From NCBI GenBank assembly GCA_934692295.1, contig CAKUTL010000005.1, positions 1 to 64,000 on the forward strand: a stretch of DNA of 64,000 nucleotides, given 5' to 3'. The position numbers and the translations under genes are program-made. The notes below the pieces were generated by a model that did no database searches, was not told where the DNA came from, and saw only the letters and a list, made by a program, of their open reading frames with translations. This stretch comes from an uncultured Candidatus Melainabacteria bacterium. GTDB lineage: Bacteria; Cyanobacteriota; Vampirovibrionia; Gastranaerophilales; Gastranaerophilaceae. Positions 53,955 through 61,561 of this stretch are shown here, one piece after another (the stretch's first letter is position 1; each line of letters starts with the position of its first letter).

Positions 53955-54317
53955 TTAAATATTTAATTCAACATTAGGTGTATTGTCAAAATGTTTTGTT
54001 TTAAGCTCATCTGCTTTTTTGCAGAGTCTTTTTACAAAATCCATTGGAGAATCAAATAAGACTCTTTGTGTGTAATCTTTTCTGTGATATTCTTTGGTGT
54101 TTTTATCTTCAAAAACAGTCCAGCCTGCTAGACGTTTTTCTGTTCTTTGAGCCAAATATACATCTACCGGATTTGACTTTTGAGCATCTACAAGTTTGTT
54201 GAATTCTAATTTTTCAGTTGCTTTGAGAGCTTTATTTAAAAGGTCTTTTCCGCCGCTAACTGTTTTTATTGCTCCGAAAGATACACTTGAATAATTGTTG
54301 TTTAAATTACATTCCAT
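53955..54317 (-). CDS. FKG-motif hypothetical protein B
   Basis: 120 residues starting MECNLNNNYSSVSFGAIKTV; VSFGA is the motif version here. The remainder is charged with a central KRLAGWTVFEDKNTKEYHRK and no recognised domain. AGGAGTAAT precedes the ATG. It is upstream of and in the same direction as protein A with 64 nt between; the two may be one transcript. Confidence 0.68.
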   Translation of the reverse strand: MECNLNNNYSSVSFGAIKTVSGGKDLLNKALKATEKLEFNKLVDAQKSNPVDVYLAQRTEKRLAGWTVFEDKNTKEYHRKDYTQRVLFDSPMDFVKRLCKKADELKTKHFDNTPNVELNI

Positions 54318-54532
54318 GAAATATTACTCCTGTCATTTTATTTATTCCGTTTGTTCTAAAACCCATAAAAAAATAATTTGCTAGCTATATGTCATTGAGT
54401 TTGTCAAATTGCATTTGTATTTCATAAAGGAATTTACTAGATTCAAATAAATATTAAAATTTATAAAAAAATAACAATGTTTTACTATTTCATGTTTTAA
54501 TAAGAAGAATAGAGGAAGTGTAATTGGAATAA
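54318..54532. other. Gene-free stretch
   Basis: About 215 nt, part of the 378-nt gap before the ion-channel gene; the rest of that gap is the possible gene remnant at 54533. I see no RNA, hairpin or gene here. Confidence 0.4.
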
Positions 54533-54706
54533 AGAGTTTGTAGTAGGTTTATTCAATTTTCTTTTTTAGGGGAAAATTGGCTTTGCTCAAACGAAACCGT
54601 TTTGGAAAATTTTGTAAAAGGATTAAAAATCATAAATCCTGACATTGAAATTACAGATAAACGCAATGAATCGCCAGAAATATTGGATTATACAAATGAA
54701 TATTAA
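54533..54706 (+). pseudogene. Open frame without start: possible 3' remnant of a gene before the ion channel
   Basis: Between TAA 54530-54532 and TAA 54704-54706 the frame encodes 57 residues ending ENFVKGLKIINPDIEITDKR, then NESPEILDYTNEY, which has a protein-like composition. No ATG, GTG or TTG start with a ribosome binding site is present. It overlaps the ion-channel ATG by 11 nt as a coupled upstream gene would. It may be the tail of a lost gene; it may also be chance. Confidence 0.3.
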
Positions 54707-55379
54707 AGAAAACATAAATATAATTTTGGAAAAATCAGAAAAGGCTATTATCACCTTGATTGTATTAAATCTCATTATTTTCATTATGGATACAATGCAG
54801 TCATTTCATAGTCATTTTGCCGTTTTTACCAAAGTTTTTGAATTAGTATCCGTAATCATATTTTCAGTAGAGTATGTGCTTCGAGTTGTAAGTTCAAATA
54901 AATGGACAGATATTTTCAAACCAATGATGTTGATTGATTTAATTGCTGTTCTTCCATATTATTTAAGTTGTTTTACAGTTAATACATTAATATTAAGAAT
55001 TTTCAGATTATCTAGACTTTTGAGAATCTTGAAAATTAACAGATATACAAATGCAATGAATAATATTATAAATGCTTTCAAGCTCAAAAAAGAAGAGTTG
55101 ATAATAACTTTTTCAATTTTCTTTTGTGGAATATTGGTATCTTCAATATTATTGTATTTTGCAGAAAATTCGGCACAGCCTGAAGTATTTTCATCTATTC
55201 CTAAAACTTTTTACTTTACAGTTGCCACATTCACATCTGTAGGATATGGTGATGTAACCGCAGTTACGCCGTTAGGACAAGTTATTTCGTGTTTATCGGC
55301 AATCTTGGGTATTGGACTGCATGGGTTATTTATAGGGATTATAGGTACTGCATTTATGAGTGCATTTCATAAAAAATAA
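54696..55379 (+). CDS. Voltage-gated potassium channel (6-TM ion transporter)
   Basis: 227 residues. Six membrane helices; S4-like region TLILRIFRLSRLLRILKINR has regularly spaced Arg, and the pore TVATFTSVGYGDV contains the TVGYGD-type filter (here TSVGYGD). The short C-terminal tail lacks RCK or cyclic-nucleotide domains. ATG 54696 is used (17 in-frame codons upstream start with TTG without support). Likely a homotetrameric K+ channel in the inner membrane. No Shine-Dalgarno is obvious, so translation may depend on coupling to upstream sequence. Confidence 0.9.
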   Translation: MNIKENINIILEKSEKAIITLIVLNLIIFIMDTMQSFHSHFAVFTKVFELVSVIIFSVEYVLRVVSSNKWTDIFKPMMLIDLIAVLPYYLSCFTVNTLILRIFRLSRLLRILKINRYTNAMNNIINAFKLKKEELIITFSIFFCGILVSSILLYFAENSAQPEVFSSIPKTFYFTVATFTSVGYGDVTAVTPLGQVISCLSAILGIGLHGLFIGIIGTAFMSAFHKK

Positions 55380-55436
55380 AAACAACATATCTTTTACTAT
55401 GTCCGAACCCTGAAAACCCTTATCATTTATAATAAA

Positions 55437-55458
55437 AAAGCACCCGAAGGTGCTAATT
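55437..55458 (-). terminator. Terminator of tRNA-His
   Basis: On the minus strand AGCACC, UUCG tetraloop, GGTGCT, then TTTTTT directly downstream of the tRNA. Confidence 0.85.
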
Positions 55459-55465
55459 CTAATAA

Positions 55466-55542
55466 TGGGGCGGAAGATGGGATTCGAACCCACGCATATC
55501 GGAACCACAATCCGAGGTCTTAACCACTTGACGACTTCCGCC
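55466..55542 (-). tRNA. tRNA-His (GTG)
   Basis: A cloverleaf on the minus strand: acceptor GCGGAAG with CTTCCGC, D arm around GTCAAGTGGTTAAGAC, anticodon arm CGGATTGTGGTTCCG with anticodon GTG, and T arm GGGTTCGAATCCC. The extra G at position -1 (55542) pairs with discriminator C73, the histidine identity element, and CCA is encoded (55466-55468). Confidence 0.95.
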
Positions 55543-55594
55543 ATTTCGCTTAACTCTATTCTAGCAAAAACAGTTTCAAAATCAAGAGGATATT

Positions 55595-56026
55595 TTATTT
55601 CTTAACTACGCAAGGATATGAGCCTTCTTTAATACATTTTTGTATTAAATCTCTTGATTTTTCTGCTTGCCATACAGCTATATAATCATCAAATACAGGG
55701 ATTTTGTTTCCGTTATTGTCAACTAAGTTTACTTGATATCTTGTTTCTACTCGACTATAATGATGTTTTCTTCTGATTGTTTTTTCATAGCTATCAATGT
55801 TAACGTAGTCCACACTTTTAGGTATAAATAACCTTTTTGATTTTTTCATCTTAAAAAAATTATGACTTTCAACCGTACAATAGCTATATTGATTTTTGCA
55901 AGTCATGGTTTTATCTATTTCAATTGTTAATCCAAAAAACAAAAGAACTACCGCTATCACTGCAATTTGAACTCCTAGTGGTAATCGTTCTCTATCTGAA
56001 GAATTTCTAAATAATCCGTTTAACAT
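55595..56026 (-). CDS. Small single-pass membrane protein
   Basis: 143 residues. One membrane helix (LGVQIAVIAVVLLFFGLTIE) follows a basic N-terminus; the rest is an extracytoplasmic or cytoplasmic domain with Cys residues (TMTCKNQYSYCTV, CIKEGSYPCVV) and basic stretches (KMKKSKRLFIPK). No known family. It lies downstream of rpaB in the same direction but is separated by a terminator. Confidence 0.7.
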   Translation of the reverse strand: MLNGLFRNSSDRERLPLGVQIAVIAVVLLFFGLTIEIDKTMTCKNQYSYCTVESHNFFKMKKSKRLFIPKSVDYVNIDSYEKTIRRKHHYSRVETRYQVNLVDNNGNKIPVFDDYIAVWQAEKSRDLIQKCIKEGSYPCVVKK

Positions 56027-56051
56027 GTCAAAATTGTTCTCCTTAAGTAAA

Positions 56052-56079
56052 ATAAAAGGCTCTGTTAAGAGCCTTTTTA
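56052..56079. terminator. Terminator downstream of rpaB
   Basis: AAAAGGCTCT, loop GTTA (TAAC on the minus strand), AGAGCCTTTT with T and A runs on both sides; it lies 3 nt from the rpaB stop. Confidence 0.88.
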
Positions 56080-56081
56080 AT

Positions 56082-56831
56082 CTAGTTAATTCTTTGGAAC
56101 ATATATCCGATACCTCTTGCAGTTAGGATAAGTTCTGGATTTGCAGGATCAGTTTCTAATTTTGAACGTAATCTTGAAATATGAACATCAACTACACGAG
56201 TATCAATTCTATGATCTGGTGGATAAGCCCATACGTGTTGCAAGATTTCATTTCTTGAGAATGCTTGTCCTGAGTTATTAACAAGTAATTCTAACAAGCT
56301 GAATTCCATTCCTGTAAGTCTAATTCTTTCATTCTTTCTATATACTTGACGACGAGCTGTATCAATTTTGATATTACCAGTTGTGATAACATTTTTAGTA
56401 ACTTTCCCTGAAGGTGTTACCATTTCTCTGTTATTTGTACGTCTTAGAACTGCTTTTACTCTAGCTTCTAATTCTTTAGGGCTGAATGGTTTGATTACAT
56501 AATCGTCTGCACCAAGTTCTAAACCTGTAATTCTTTCAGATACATCACCTAAAGCTGTCAAAATAATAATTGGAACATCTGATGATCTTCTGATTTCTCT
56601 TGTTACTCCATAACCATCCATTTTTGGCATCATAACATCTAGTACAACCAAATCTGGATTGTATTTGTTAAAAGCAGCAACTGCTTCTTCCCCATCTTGT
56701 GCGGTATATACATCGTAACCAGCCATTTTTAAACGAGTTTCCAAAATACGTCTTATACTAGATTCGTCATCTGCTAAAAGGATGCGTTGACGATCTTCTG
56801 TTTCATTAGACATTTCCATATTTTCTGACAT
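56082..56831 (-). CDS. rpaB: OmpR-family response regulator, RpaB orthologue
   Basis: 249 residues. Receiver domain: RILLADDESSIRRILETRLK, VVLDVMMPKMDGYGV (phospho-Asp), IIILTALGDVSERITGLELG and ADDYVIKPFSPKELEARV. DNA-binding winged helix: GNIKIDTARRQVYRKNERIR, LTGMEFSLLELLVNNSG, RVVDVHISRLRSKLETDP and ILTARGIGYMFQRI. These stretches are close to cyanobacterial RpaB (ycf27), which binds HLR1 sites and controls light- and redox-responsive genes. Its presence in a non-photosynthetic relative points to an ancestral stress role. HLR1-like sites upstream of it suggest autoregulation. Its usual kinase NblS is not in this window. Confidence 0.92.
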   Translation of the reverse strand: MSENMEMSNETEDRQRILLADDESSIRRILETRLKMAGYDVYTAQDGEEAVAAFNKYNPDLVVLDVMMPKMDGYGVTREIRRSSDVPIIILTALGDVSERITGLELGADDYVIKPFSPKELEARVKAVLRRTNNREMVTPSGKVTKNVITTGNIKIDTARRQVYRKNERIRLTGMEFSLLELLVNNSGQAFSRNEILQHVWAYPPDHRIDTRVVDVHISRLRSKLETDPANPELILTARGIGYMFQRIN

Positions 56832-56930
56832 AGTCTTTTCCTTACTTTACAAAATCTTACACCAATTCTTACTTCAAAAAAATAAAAAATATTAAATTTT
56901 ATATATTTTTTTGTATTTTTATAACATTAT

Positions 56931-56948
56931 GTTACACTAATTTACAAA
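56931..56948 (+). promoter_or_regulatory. HLR1-like site upstream of rpaB
   Basis: GTTACACTAATTTACAAA fits the HLR1 consensus at 15 of 16 defined positions (C in place of T/A in the first half). A poorer site, TTTACAAAATCTTACACC, is at 56846-56863, just before the rpaB ribosome binding site region. Confidence 0.45.
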
Positions 56949-56966
56949 AAAAAGCAAGAGCAGATT

Positions 56967-57710
56967 TTAGTTTTTACCAAGTTTTGATTCAACAATTTGT
57001 TTAAATTTTTCTAGGTCTTCTCTTGTATCAATCCCAACTGGTACAAAATCAACAACCGATGTTTTAATCTTCATACCGTTTTCTAATGCTCGCAACTGTT
57101 CTAGGCTTTCAGTCTTTTCCAGTGGTGTTTGAGCTAGAGTTGTCATTGCTTCTAATGCTTTTCTTTTATATCCGTAAATTCCCAAATGGCCGTAGAAAGT
57201 TGCAATGCCAGTATTTCTTTCATAAGGGATTTTTGAACGAGAGAAATACAAAGCAAATCCATTAATATCTCTTACGCATTTGACAAGATTTGGGTTATTA
57301 ATTTCTTCCTCATCAGTCAAAACTCTTACCAATGTTGAAATATCTGCCAAGTCATCTTCTTTTACGTTTTTGATAACCTCATCTATGCTTTCTGGTTTGA
57401 TAAGAGGTTCATCGCCTTGAAGATTGCAGATATAAGAGATTTCTGGGTGTCTTGAAACAACTTCCATAATTCTATCTGAACCGCATTTGTGGTTTACAGA
57501 AGTCATTTCCACCTCTCCGCCGAATGATTTCACTTCGTCAAAAATTCTTTGGTCATCTGTTGCAACGATAATCATATCCGCAAGTTTTGATTGTTGAGCT
57601 TTTTCGTAAACCCATTGAATCACAGATTTGCCTGCAACTTTTAATAAAGGTTTACCTTCTAATCTTGATGAGCCGTATCTGGCTGGTATAATTATCGCTG
57701 TTTTTGACAT
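56967..57710 (-). CDS. kdsB: 3-deoxy-manno-octulosonate cytidylyltransferase
   Basis: 247 residues. IIPARYGSSRLEGKPL is the CTP-binding N-terminus; CGSDRIMEV, NLQGDEPLI and the YFSRSKIPYERN region are KdsB hallmarks, with YGHLGIYGYKRKAL and ALENG later. It activates Kdo to CMP-Kdo for LPS inner core, showing the organism makes a Gram-negative outer membrane with Kdo. It lies downstream of prmA in the same direction, 23 nt apart. Confidence 0.96.
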   Translation of the reverse strand: MSKTAIIIPARYGSSRLEGKPLLKVAGKSVIQWVYEKAQQSKLADMIIVATDDQRIFDEVKSFGGEVEMTSVNHKCGSDRIMEVVSRHPEISYICNLQGDEPLIKPESIDEVIKNVKEDDLADISTLVRVLTDEEEINNPNLVKCVRDINGFALYFSRSKIPYERNTGIATFYGHLGIYGYKRKALEAMTTLAQTPLEKTESLEQLRALENGMKIKTSVVDFVPVGIDTREDLEKFKQIVESKLGKN

Positions 57711-57733
57711 TTTTATTCTCCTATAATTATCAA

Positions 57734-59155
57734 TTAATCAATTCTTTTTACAACAAATGATGTCCATTGGTCTTGATGAATTTCTTCTACAAGTTCAAGA
57801 TTTTCTTTTTCGTAAGCATCAATTACCATTTGTTTCTTTTCATCTAAAATTCCGCTCAAAGACATCATCGCACCTGTTTTCATAAGATTTTTTAAATCCC
57901 CCATAATTTCTGCAAGTACGAAGTGTAAAATGTTTGCACAAACAAAATCAAATTTATCATTGACTTTATCGGCTGAGCCAAGTTCAAAATACACTCCGTC
58001 AATGGCAATATTGGGCACATTAGGAATATTACCCTCCCCTTGAGGGAGGGTGAAAATCTTTGATTTTCGGGTGGGGTTATTTATTATATTTTTAATATTC
58101 AACAATACACCTTCAATATTGTTATAAATATCATTGTTCCAAAATCTTATAACTGTATAACCTTGTGTAGCTAAATATTCATCCCTAATTTTATCCATCT
58201 GAATATTTAAATTCTCATTATGTTGTCCACCATCTAACTCTATAATAATTTTTTCTTGAGCAGCCATAAAATCTACAATATAAGAACCAATTGGTTGTTG
58301 TCTGCGAAATTTTACACCTTCAAGTTGTGAATTTCTTAAATATTGCCACAATATTTGCTCTGGTTTTGTAGAGTTATTTCTTAAATTTTTTGCAAGTTGA
58401 ATATTTTTGGATGGAAACTTATGTTTAGTACCCCACCCCGAAATTAAAAATTTCGACCCTCCCTCAAGGGGAGGGTAATGTTCTTGTAATACTTTTATCC
58501 CATTTTTCTTGGCATTTTCTTTTGCAACTTCAATAACGGTATCATCTGTGTCGCAACCGTAAACCGATGTAGCCCCTAATTTTTTAGCTAGAATTGATAA
58601 AATCCCAGAACCCATACCAATATCAGCTACTTTGTCCCCCTTATTCATATATTTTTCAAGGGCTTTCATACAAAGTTGAGTTGTTTGGTGTGTACCAGTT
58701 CCAAAAGCACATCCTGGCTCAAGTTTAATAATAACTTCATTTTCTTTTGGTTTATAATCTATCCAATCTGGCACAACAGCAATTTTATCTGTAACGTGGG
58801 TTACATCCCATTTTTCTTTCCATTTTTGTGACCAATCTTCAGTCTTTTTTTCTTCTAATTCAAAATCCCAACTTCCCAGTTCTTCGTCTGTTAAGCCTCT
58901 AGATTGAAATTCTTCTCTATATAAATCTAAAACATTTTCTATATCATATTTCATATCTTCAAATGTTGTTGAATCATCGTCTTTTAAGAAGATTTTTAGA
59001 GTTCCTTCTGTTGTAGAAATCATTTCAAGGTCTTTGTATGTTTCTTCAGCTAAAACAACGCCCTCACAGTCAAAGTTATCGAAGAAAATTTCCGCAATCA
59101 AATCTTCCATCTCGGGATTAATTTTAAGTCTTAATTCAAAATAATTTTTATCCAT
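57734..59155 (-). CDS. prmA: Ribosomal protein L11 methyltransferase with in-frame DUF559 insertion
   Basis: 473 residues, where PrmA is usually about 290-320. Residues 1-225 are the PrmA N-domain and the first half of the class I methyltransferase: WDVTHVTDKIAVVPDW, LEPGCAFGTGTHQTTQL, VADIGMGSGILSILAKKLGA and VAKENAKKNGIKV. Residues 226-376 are foreign, encoded by the element at 58028-58479. From 377 the methyltransferase resumes: NIAIDGVYFELGSADKV, FDFVCANILHFVLAEI and the C-terminal DQWTSFVVKR. The insertion falls between the SAM-binding half and the CANIL (motif IV) strand, in a surface loop, and the frame is kept. The ATG at 59155 starts the typical MDKNYFELRL. Confidence 0.92.
   Translation of the reverse strand: MDKNYFELRLKINPEMEDLIAEIFFDNFDCEGVVLAEETYKDLEMISTTEGTLKIFLKDDDSTTFEDMKYDIENVLDLYREEFQSRGLTDEELGSWDFELEEKKTEDWSQKWKEKWDVTHVTDKIAVVPDWIDYKPKENEVIIKLEPGCAFGTGTHQTTQLCMKALEKYMNKGDKVADIGMGSGILSILAKKLGATSVYGCDTDDTVIEVAKENAKKNGIKVLQEHYPPLEGGSKFLISGWGTKHKFPSKNIQLAKNLRNNSTKPEQILWQYLRNSQLEGVKFRRQQPIGSYIVDFMAAQEKIIIELDGGQHNENLNIQMDKIRDEYLATQGYTVIRFWNNDIYNNIEGVLLNIKNIINNPTRKSKIFTLPQGEGNIPNVPNIAIDGVYFELGSADKVNDKFDFVCANILHFVLAEIMGDLKNLMKTGAMMSLSGILDEKKQMVIDAYEKENLELVEEIHQDQWTSFVVKRID
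58028..58479 (-). mobile_element. 452-bp element with 50-bp terminal inverted repeats carrying a DUF559 domain, inside prmA
   Basis: The ends (58028-58077 and 58430-58479) are inverted copies: a perfect 24-bp outer part starting ATTACCCTCCCCTTGAGGG, a small A/T hairpin (GAAAATC-TTT-GATTTTC on one side), and an inner GGGTGGGGT-type block. Read in the prmA frame the element encodes YPPLEGGSKFLISGWGTKHK, then a complete DUF559 unit (STKPEQILWQYLRNSQLEGV, FRRQQPIGSYIVDFM, IIIELDGGQHNE, TQGYTVIRFWNNDI) and leaves through TLPQGEGNIPN. DUF559 has a Vsr-like nuclease fold. No clean target duplication is visible. Confidence 0.85.
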
Positions 59156-59233
59156 ATCTATCCTTTTATATAATTTAGGCGGAACAAACATTCCGCCTTA
59201 AATAATTTATCCTATATTTAGAGTTTTTTATAA

Positions 59234-60190
59234 TTAACCTTCTAAAAAAGCACCCATTTTTCTGTATTTGTCGTAGCGTTGAGTTCTCAATTCTTCGCCA
59301 GACATACCAGATAATTCATTTAATGCTTCTAATATAGTTTTCTTCATTTCAGAAGCCATCATTTCATAATCTGTATGAGCTCCACGAGTAGGTTCTTTTA
59401 TTGCTCCATCGATTATTCCAAATTCTAACAAGTGTGGAGCCGTAATTTTTAGAGCTGTTGCGGCTTCCAAATTCTTAGATGCATCTCTCCACAAGATTGA
59501 AGCACAACCTTCCGGGGAAATTACTGTATAATAAGCGTGTTCAAGTAAGTAAACTTTGTTGGCAACTGCTAAGCCTAAAGCTCCACCTGAGCAGCCTTCA
59601 CCTGTGATAATTGCAACAACAGGAACGCTTAATTTAGCCATTTCTCTAAGGTTCATTGCAATTGCAGCCCCTTGAGCATGTTCTTCTGCACTAATTCCTG
59701 GGTAAGCTCCTGGAGTATCAATGATAGTAACAATCGGAATATTGAATTTGTTTGCGTGTTTAAACAATCTTAACGCTTTTCTGTAACCTTCTGGTTGTGG
59801 CATCCCAAAGTTATATTCAAGGTTTTCTTTTGTAGATTTTCCTTTCATTGTTCCAATAATCATTACTGGTTTGCCGTCAAGTTTTGCCAATCCCCCAACG
59901 ATTGCTCTATCATCTGTTCCAACGTGATCTCCGTGAAGTTCTACGAAATCAGTACACATTAGATTTACGTAATCCAAAAATTTTGGACGTTCAGGATGTC
60001 TTGCAATCTGCATTTTTTGCGTAGGGTCAAGGTTTGCAAATAGTTCTTTTTTGAAATCTTCTGCTTCTTGTTCCAATGTTTCTATATCTTTATTTAAATC
60101 CATACCAGATTCCAAACTCATTTTTTTTAGTTCCTCAATTTTTTCTTGAATTTCCAATATTGGTTTTTCAAAATCTAAAGCTGTAGCCAT
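59234..60190 (-). CDS. accA: Acetyl-CoA carboxylase carboxyltransferase subunit alpha
   Basis: 318 residues. LDFEKPILEIQEKIEELK at the N-terminus, FADFVNLMCTDFVELHGDH-like region (YVNLMCTDFVELHGDH), NFGMPQPEGYRKALRLF, TIIDTPGAYPGISAEE and ITGEGCSGGALGLAVA are AccA signatures. With AccD it forms the carboxyltransferase that makes malonyl-CoA. Start spacing to accD is 12 nt, so the two are co-transcribed, accD first. Confidence 0.97.
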   Translation of the reverse strand: MATALDFEKPILEIQEKIEELKKMSLESGMDLNKDIETLEQEAEDFKKELFANLDPTQKMQIARHPERPKFLDYVNLMCTDFVELHGDHVGTDDRAIVGGLAKLDGKPVMIIGTMKGKSTKENLEYNFGMPQPEGYRKALRLFKHANKFNIPIVTIIDTPGAYPGISAEEHAQGAAIAMNLREMAKLSVPVVAIITGEGCSGGALGLAVANKVYLLEHAYYTVISPEGCASILWRDASKNLEAATALKITAPHLLEFGIIDGAIKEPTRGAHTDYEMMASEMKKTILEALNELSGMSGEELRTQRYDKYRKMGAFLEG

Positions 60191-60202
60191 TAATGTTTCT
60201 CC

Positions 60203-61066
60203 TTATTCGTGCATAGCCAAAATATTTGCTAATGTGGCTTTCAAATCTTTACGAGATGAAACAACATCAACCTGACCATACTTCATCAAATATTCAGCAG
60301 TTTGGAAATCTGCGGGTAATTTTTGTCTGATTGTTTGTTCAATAACTCTTCGACCTGCAAAACCTACTCTTGCACCTTGTTCTGCTACGATAATATCGCC
60401 TAATGTTCCGAAGCTGGCAGTAACACCACCAAAAGTCGGATCTGTAATCAAATTGATATATAACAATCCAGCTTCATCAAGTTTTGCACAAGCACAAGCT
60501 GTTTTTGCCATTTGCATCAAACTCAATGCACTTTCTTGCATTCTAGCTCCGCCAGAAGAAGTTATAACTAAAACTGGAAGTTTTAATTCAATGGCTTTTT
60601 CCATTGCACGAGTAACTTTTTCTCCTACAACACTACCCATTGATCCGCCCATAAAGTCAAAATCCATAACTGCACAAGAAACTTTGTGACCATCAATTGT
60701 TCCAAGACCAGTAACAACTGCATCATTTAGTCCAGTTTTTTTCTGTGCTGCTTCAATTCTATCTTTGTAGCTTTCTGTATCAACAAATTCCAACGGGTCT
60801 GTTGGTTTTATATCTGTAAATAATTCTTCAAAAGAGCCATCATCAAATAATTGCTTAATTCTGGTTCTTGCATTAACTCTGAAGTGATAATCACAAACAG
60901 GGCATACCATATTGTTATCTTCAATATCCTTCTTTAGTAATTGAGCATCGCAATGAACACATTTAGTCCATAAGTCAGGGTTTGCTTCAATTTCTACCCT
61001 TGCTTCCAATGCTCTACGTTGAATTTGTGCCTCTTTACGCTTTTCAAACCAATCTTGAACTGTCAT
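60203..61066 (-). CDS. accD: Acetyl-CoA carboxylase carboxyltransferase subunit beta
   Basis: 287 residues. The N-terminal zinc ribbon CVHCDAQLLKKDIEDNN to CPVCDYHF and the crotonase-like part (VVTGLGTIDGHKVSCAVMDF, ITSSGGARMQESALSLMQMA, GGVTASFGTLGDIIVAEQGA) identify AccD. It pairs with AccA encoded next. The biotin-linked subunits AccB/AccC are not in this window. Length and motif order are normal. Confidence 0.97.
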   Translation of the reverse strand: MTVQDWFEKRKEAQIQRRALEARVEIEANPDLWTKCVHCDAQLLKKDIEDNNMVCPVCDYHFRVNARTRIKQLFDDGSFEELFTDIKPTDPLEFVDTESYKDRIEAAQKKTGLNDAVVTGLGTIDGHKVSCAVMDFDFMGGSMGSVVGEKVTRAMEKAIELKLPVLVITSSGGARMQESALSLMQMAKTACACAKLDEAGLLYINLITDPTFGGVTASFGTLGDIIVAEQGARVGFAGRRVIEQTIRQKLPADFQTAEYLMKYGQVDVVSSRKDLKATLANILAMHE

Positions 61067-61171
61067 ATTATATACCTTCTTATATCCCTAAAGATAGAAA
61101 CAAATCTATCTATCAATTCTATTATACATAAAAAATCCATCTTGGCAAAAATGGGTTAAGTTTGTTACATT

Positions 61172-61558
61172 TTAAAATTTATAATTCTTATAAAGTGACT
61201 CTAATTTATCCATACAAGGACCACCATGAGTATAATATGATAAAACTCTTTTTGATTTTTGAGCAATTTCGACTTCCCCTTCACATGAACCAAACGAATG
61301 CGTTTTTACTATTATTGGCTCACATTTTCCTTGCAGATATTTTTGTTTTGCTATTTTAATAGTTGCTAAACATACTCTATAAGCATCCTTACCAAAAAAT
61401 TCATCATTAAACTCACTACAGTTTTCTTTCGGATTATACACATCCCGCAATCCATAATAAGAACCGTCAGATTCAGGACAGTAATATTTATTTGCACAAT
61501 AACCGGCACCACACACTGATAATAATAAACTTACAGTAATTATATATTTTTTTTTCAT
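61172..61558 (-). CDS. Small Cys-rich secreted protein
   Basis: 128 residues. The N-terminal KKKYIITVSLLLSVCGAGYC is a signal peptide; LSVC at its end could be a lipobox (LSVC-like), although the fit is only moderate. The mature protein has further cysteines (YYCPESDG, NCSEF, VCLATI, KCEPI, SCEGE, PCMDKL) that are likely disulfide-linked. It starts 3 nt after the protease gene stop at 61562, so both are coupled. It may be a partner or inhibitor of the protease; no domain is recognised. Confidence 0.75.
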   Translation of the reverse strand: MKKKYIITVSLLLSVCGAGYCANKYYCPESDGSYYGLRDVYNPKENCSEFNDEFFGKDAYRVCLATIKIAKQKYLQGKCEPIIVKTHSFGSCEGEVEIAQKSKRVLSYYTHGGPCMDKLESLYKNYKF

Positions 61559-61561
61559 TAT

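Noticed and set aside
55326..55544. 72-codon frame on the minus strand over the tRNA
   Set aside because: It is the tRNA-His gene and its terminator read in frame.
58013..58495. Target-site duplication around the DUF559 element
   Set aside because: The flanks (ATTAGGAAT and GTTCTTGTA) do not match; only AT-rich trinucleotides recur.
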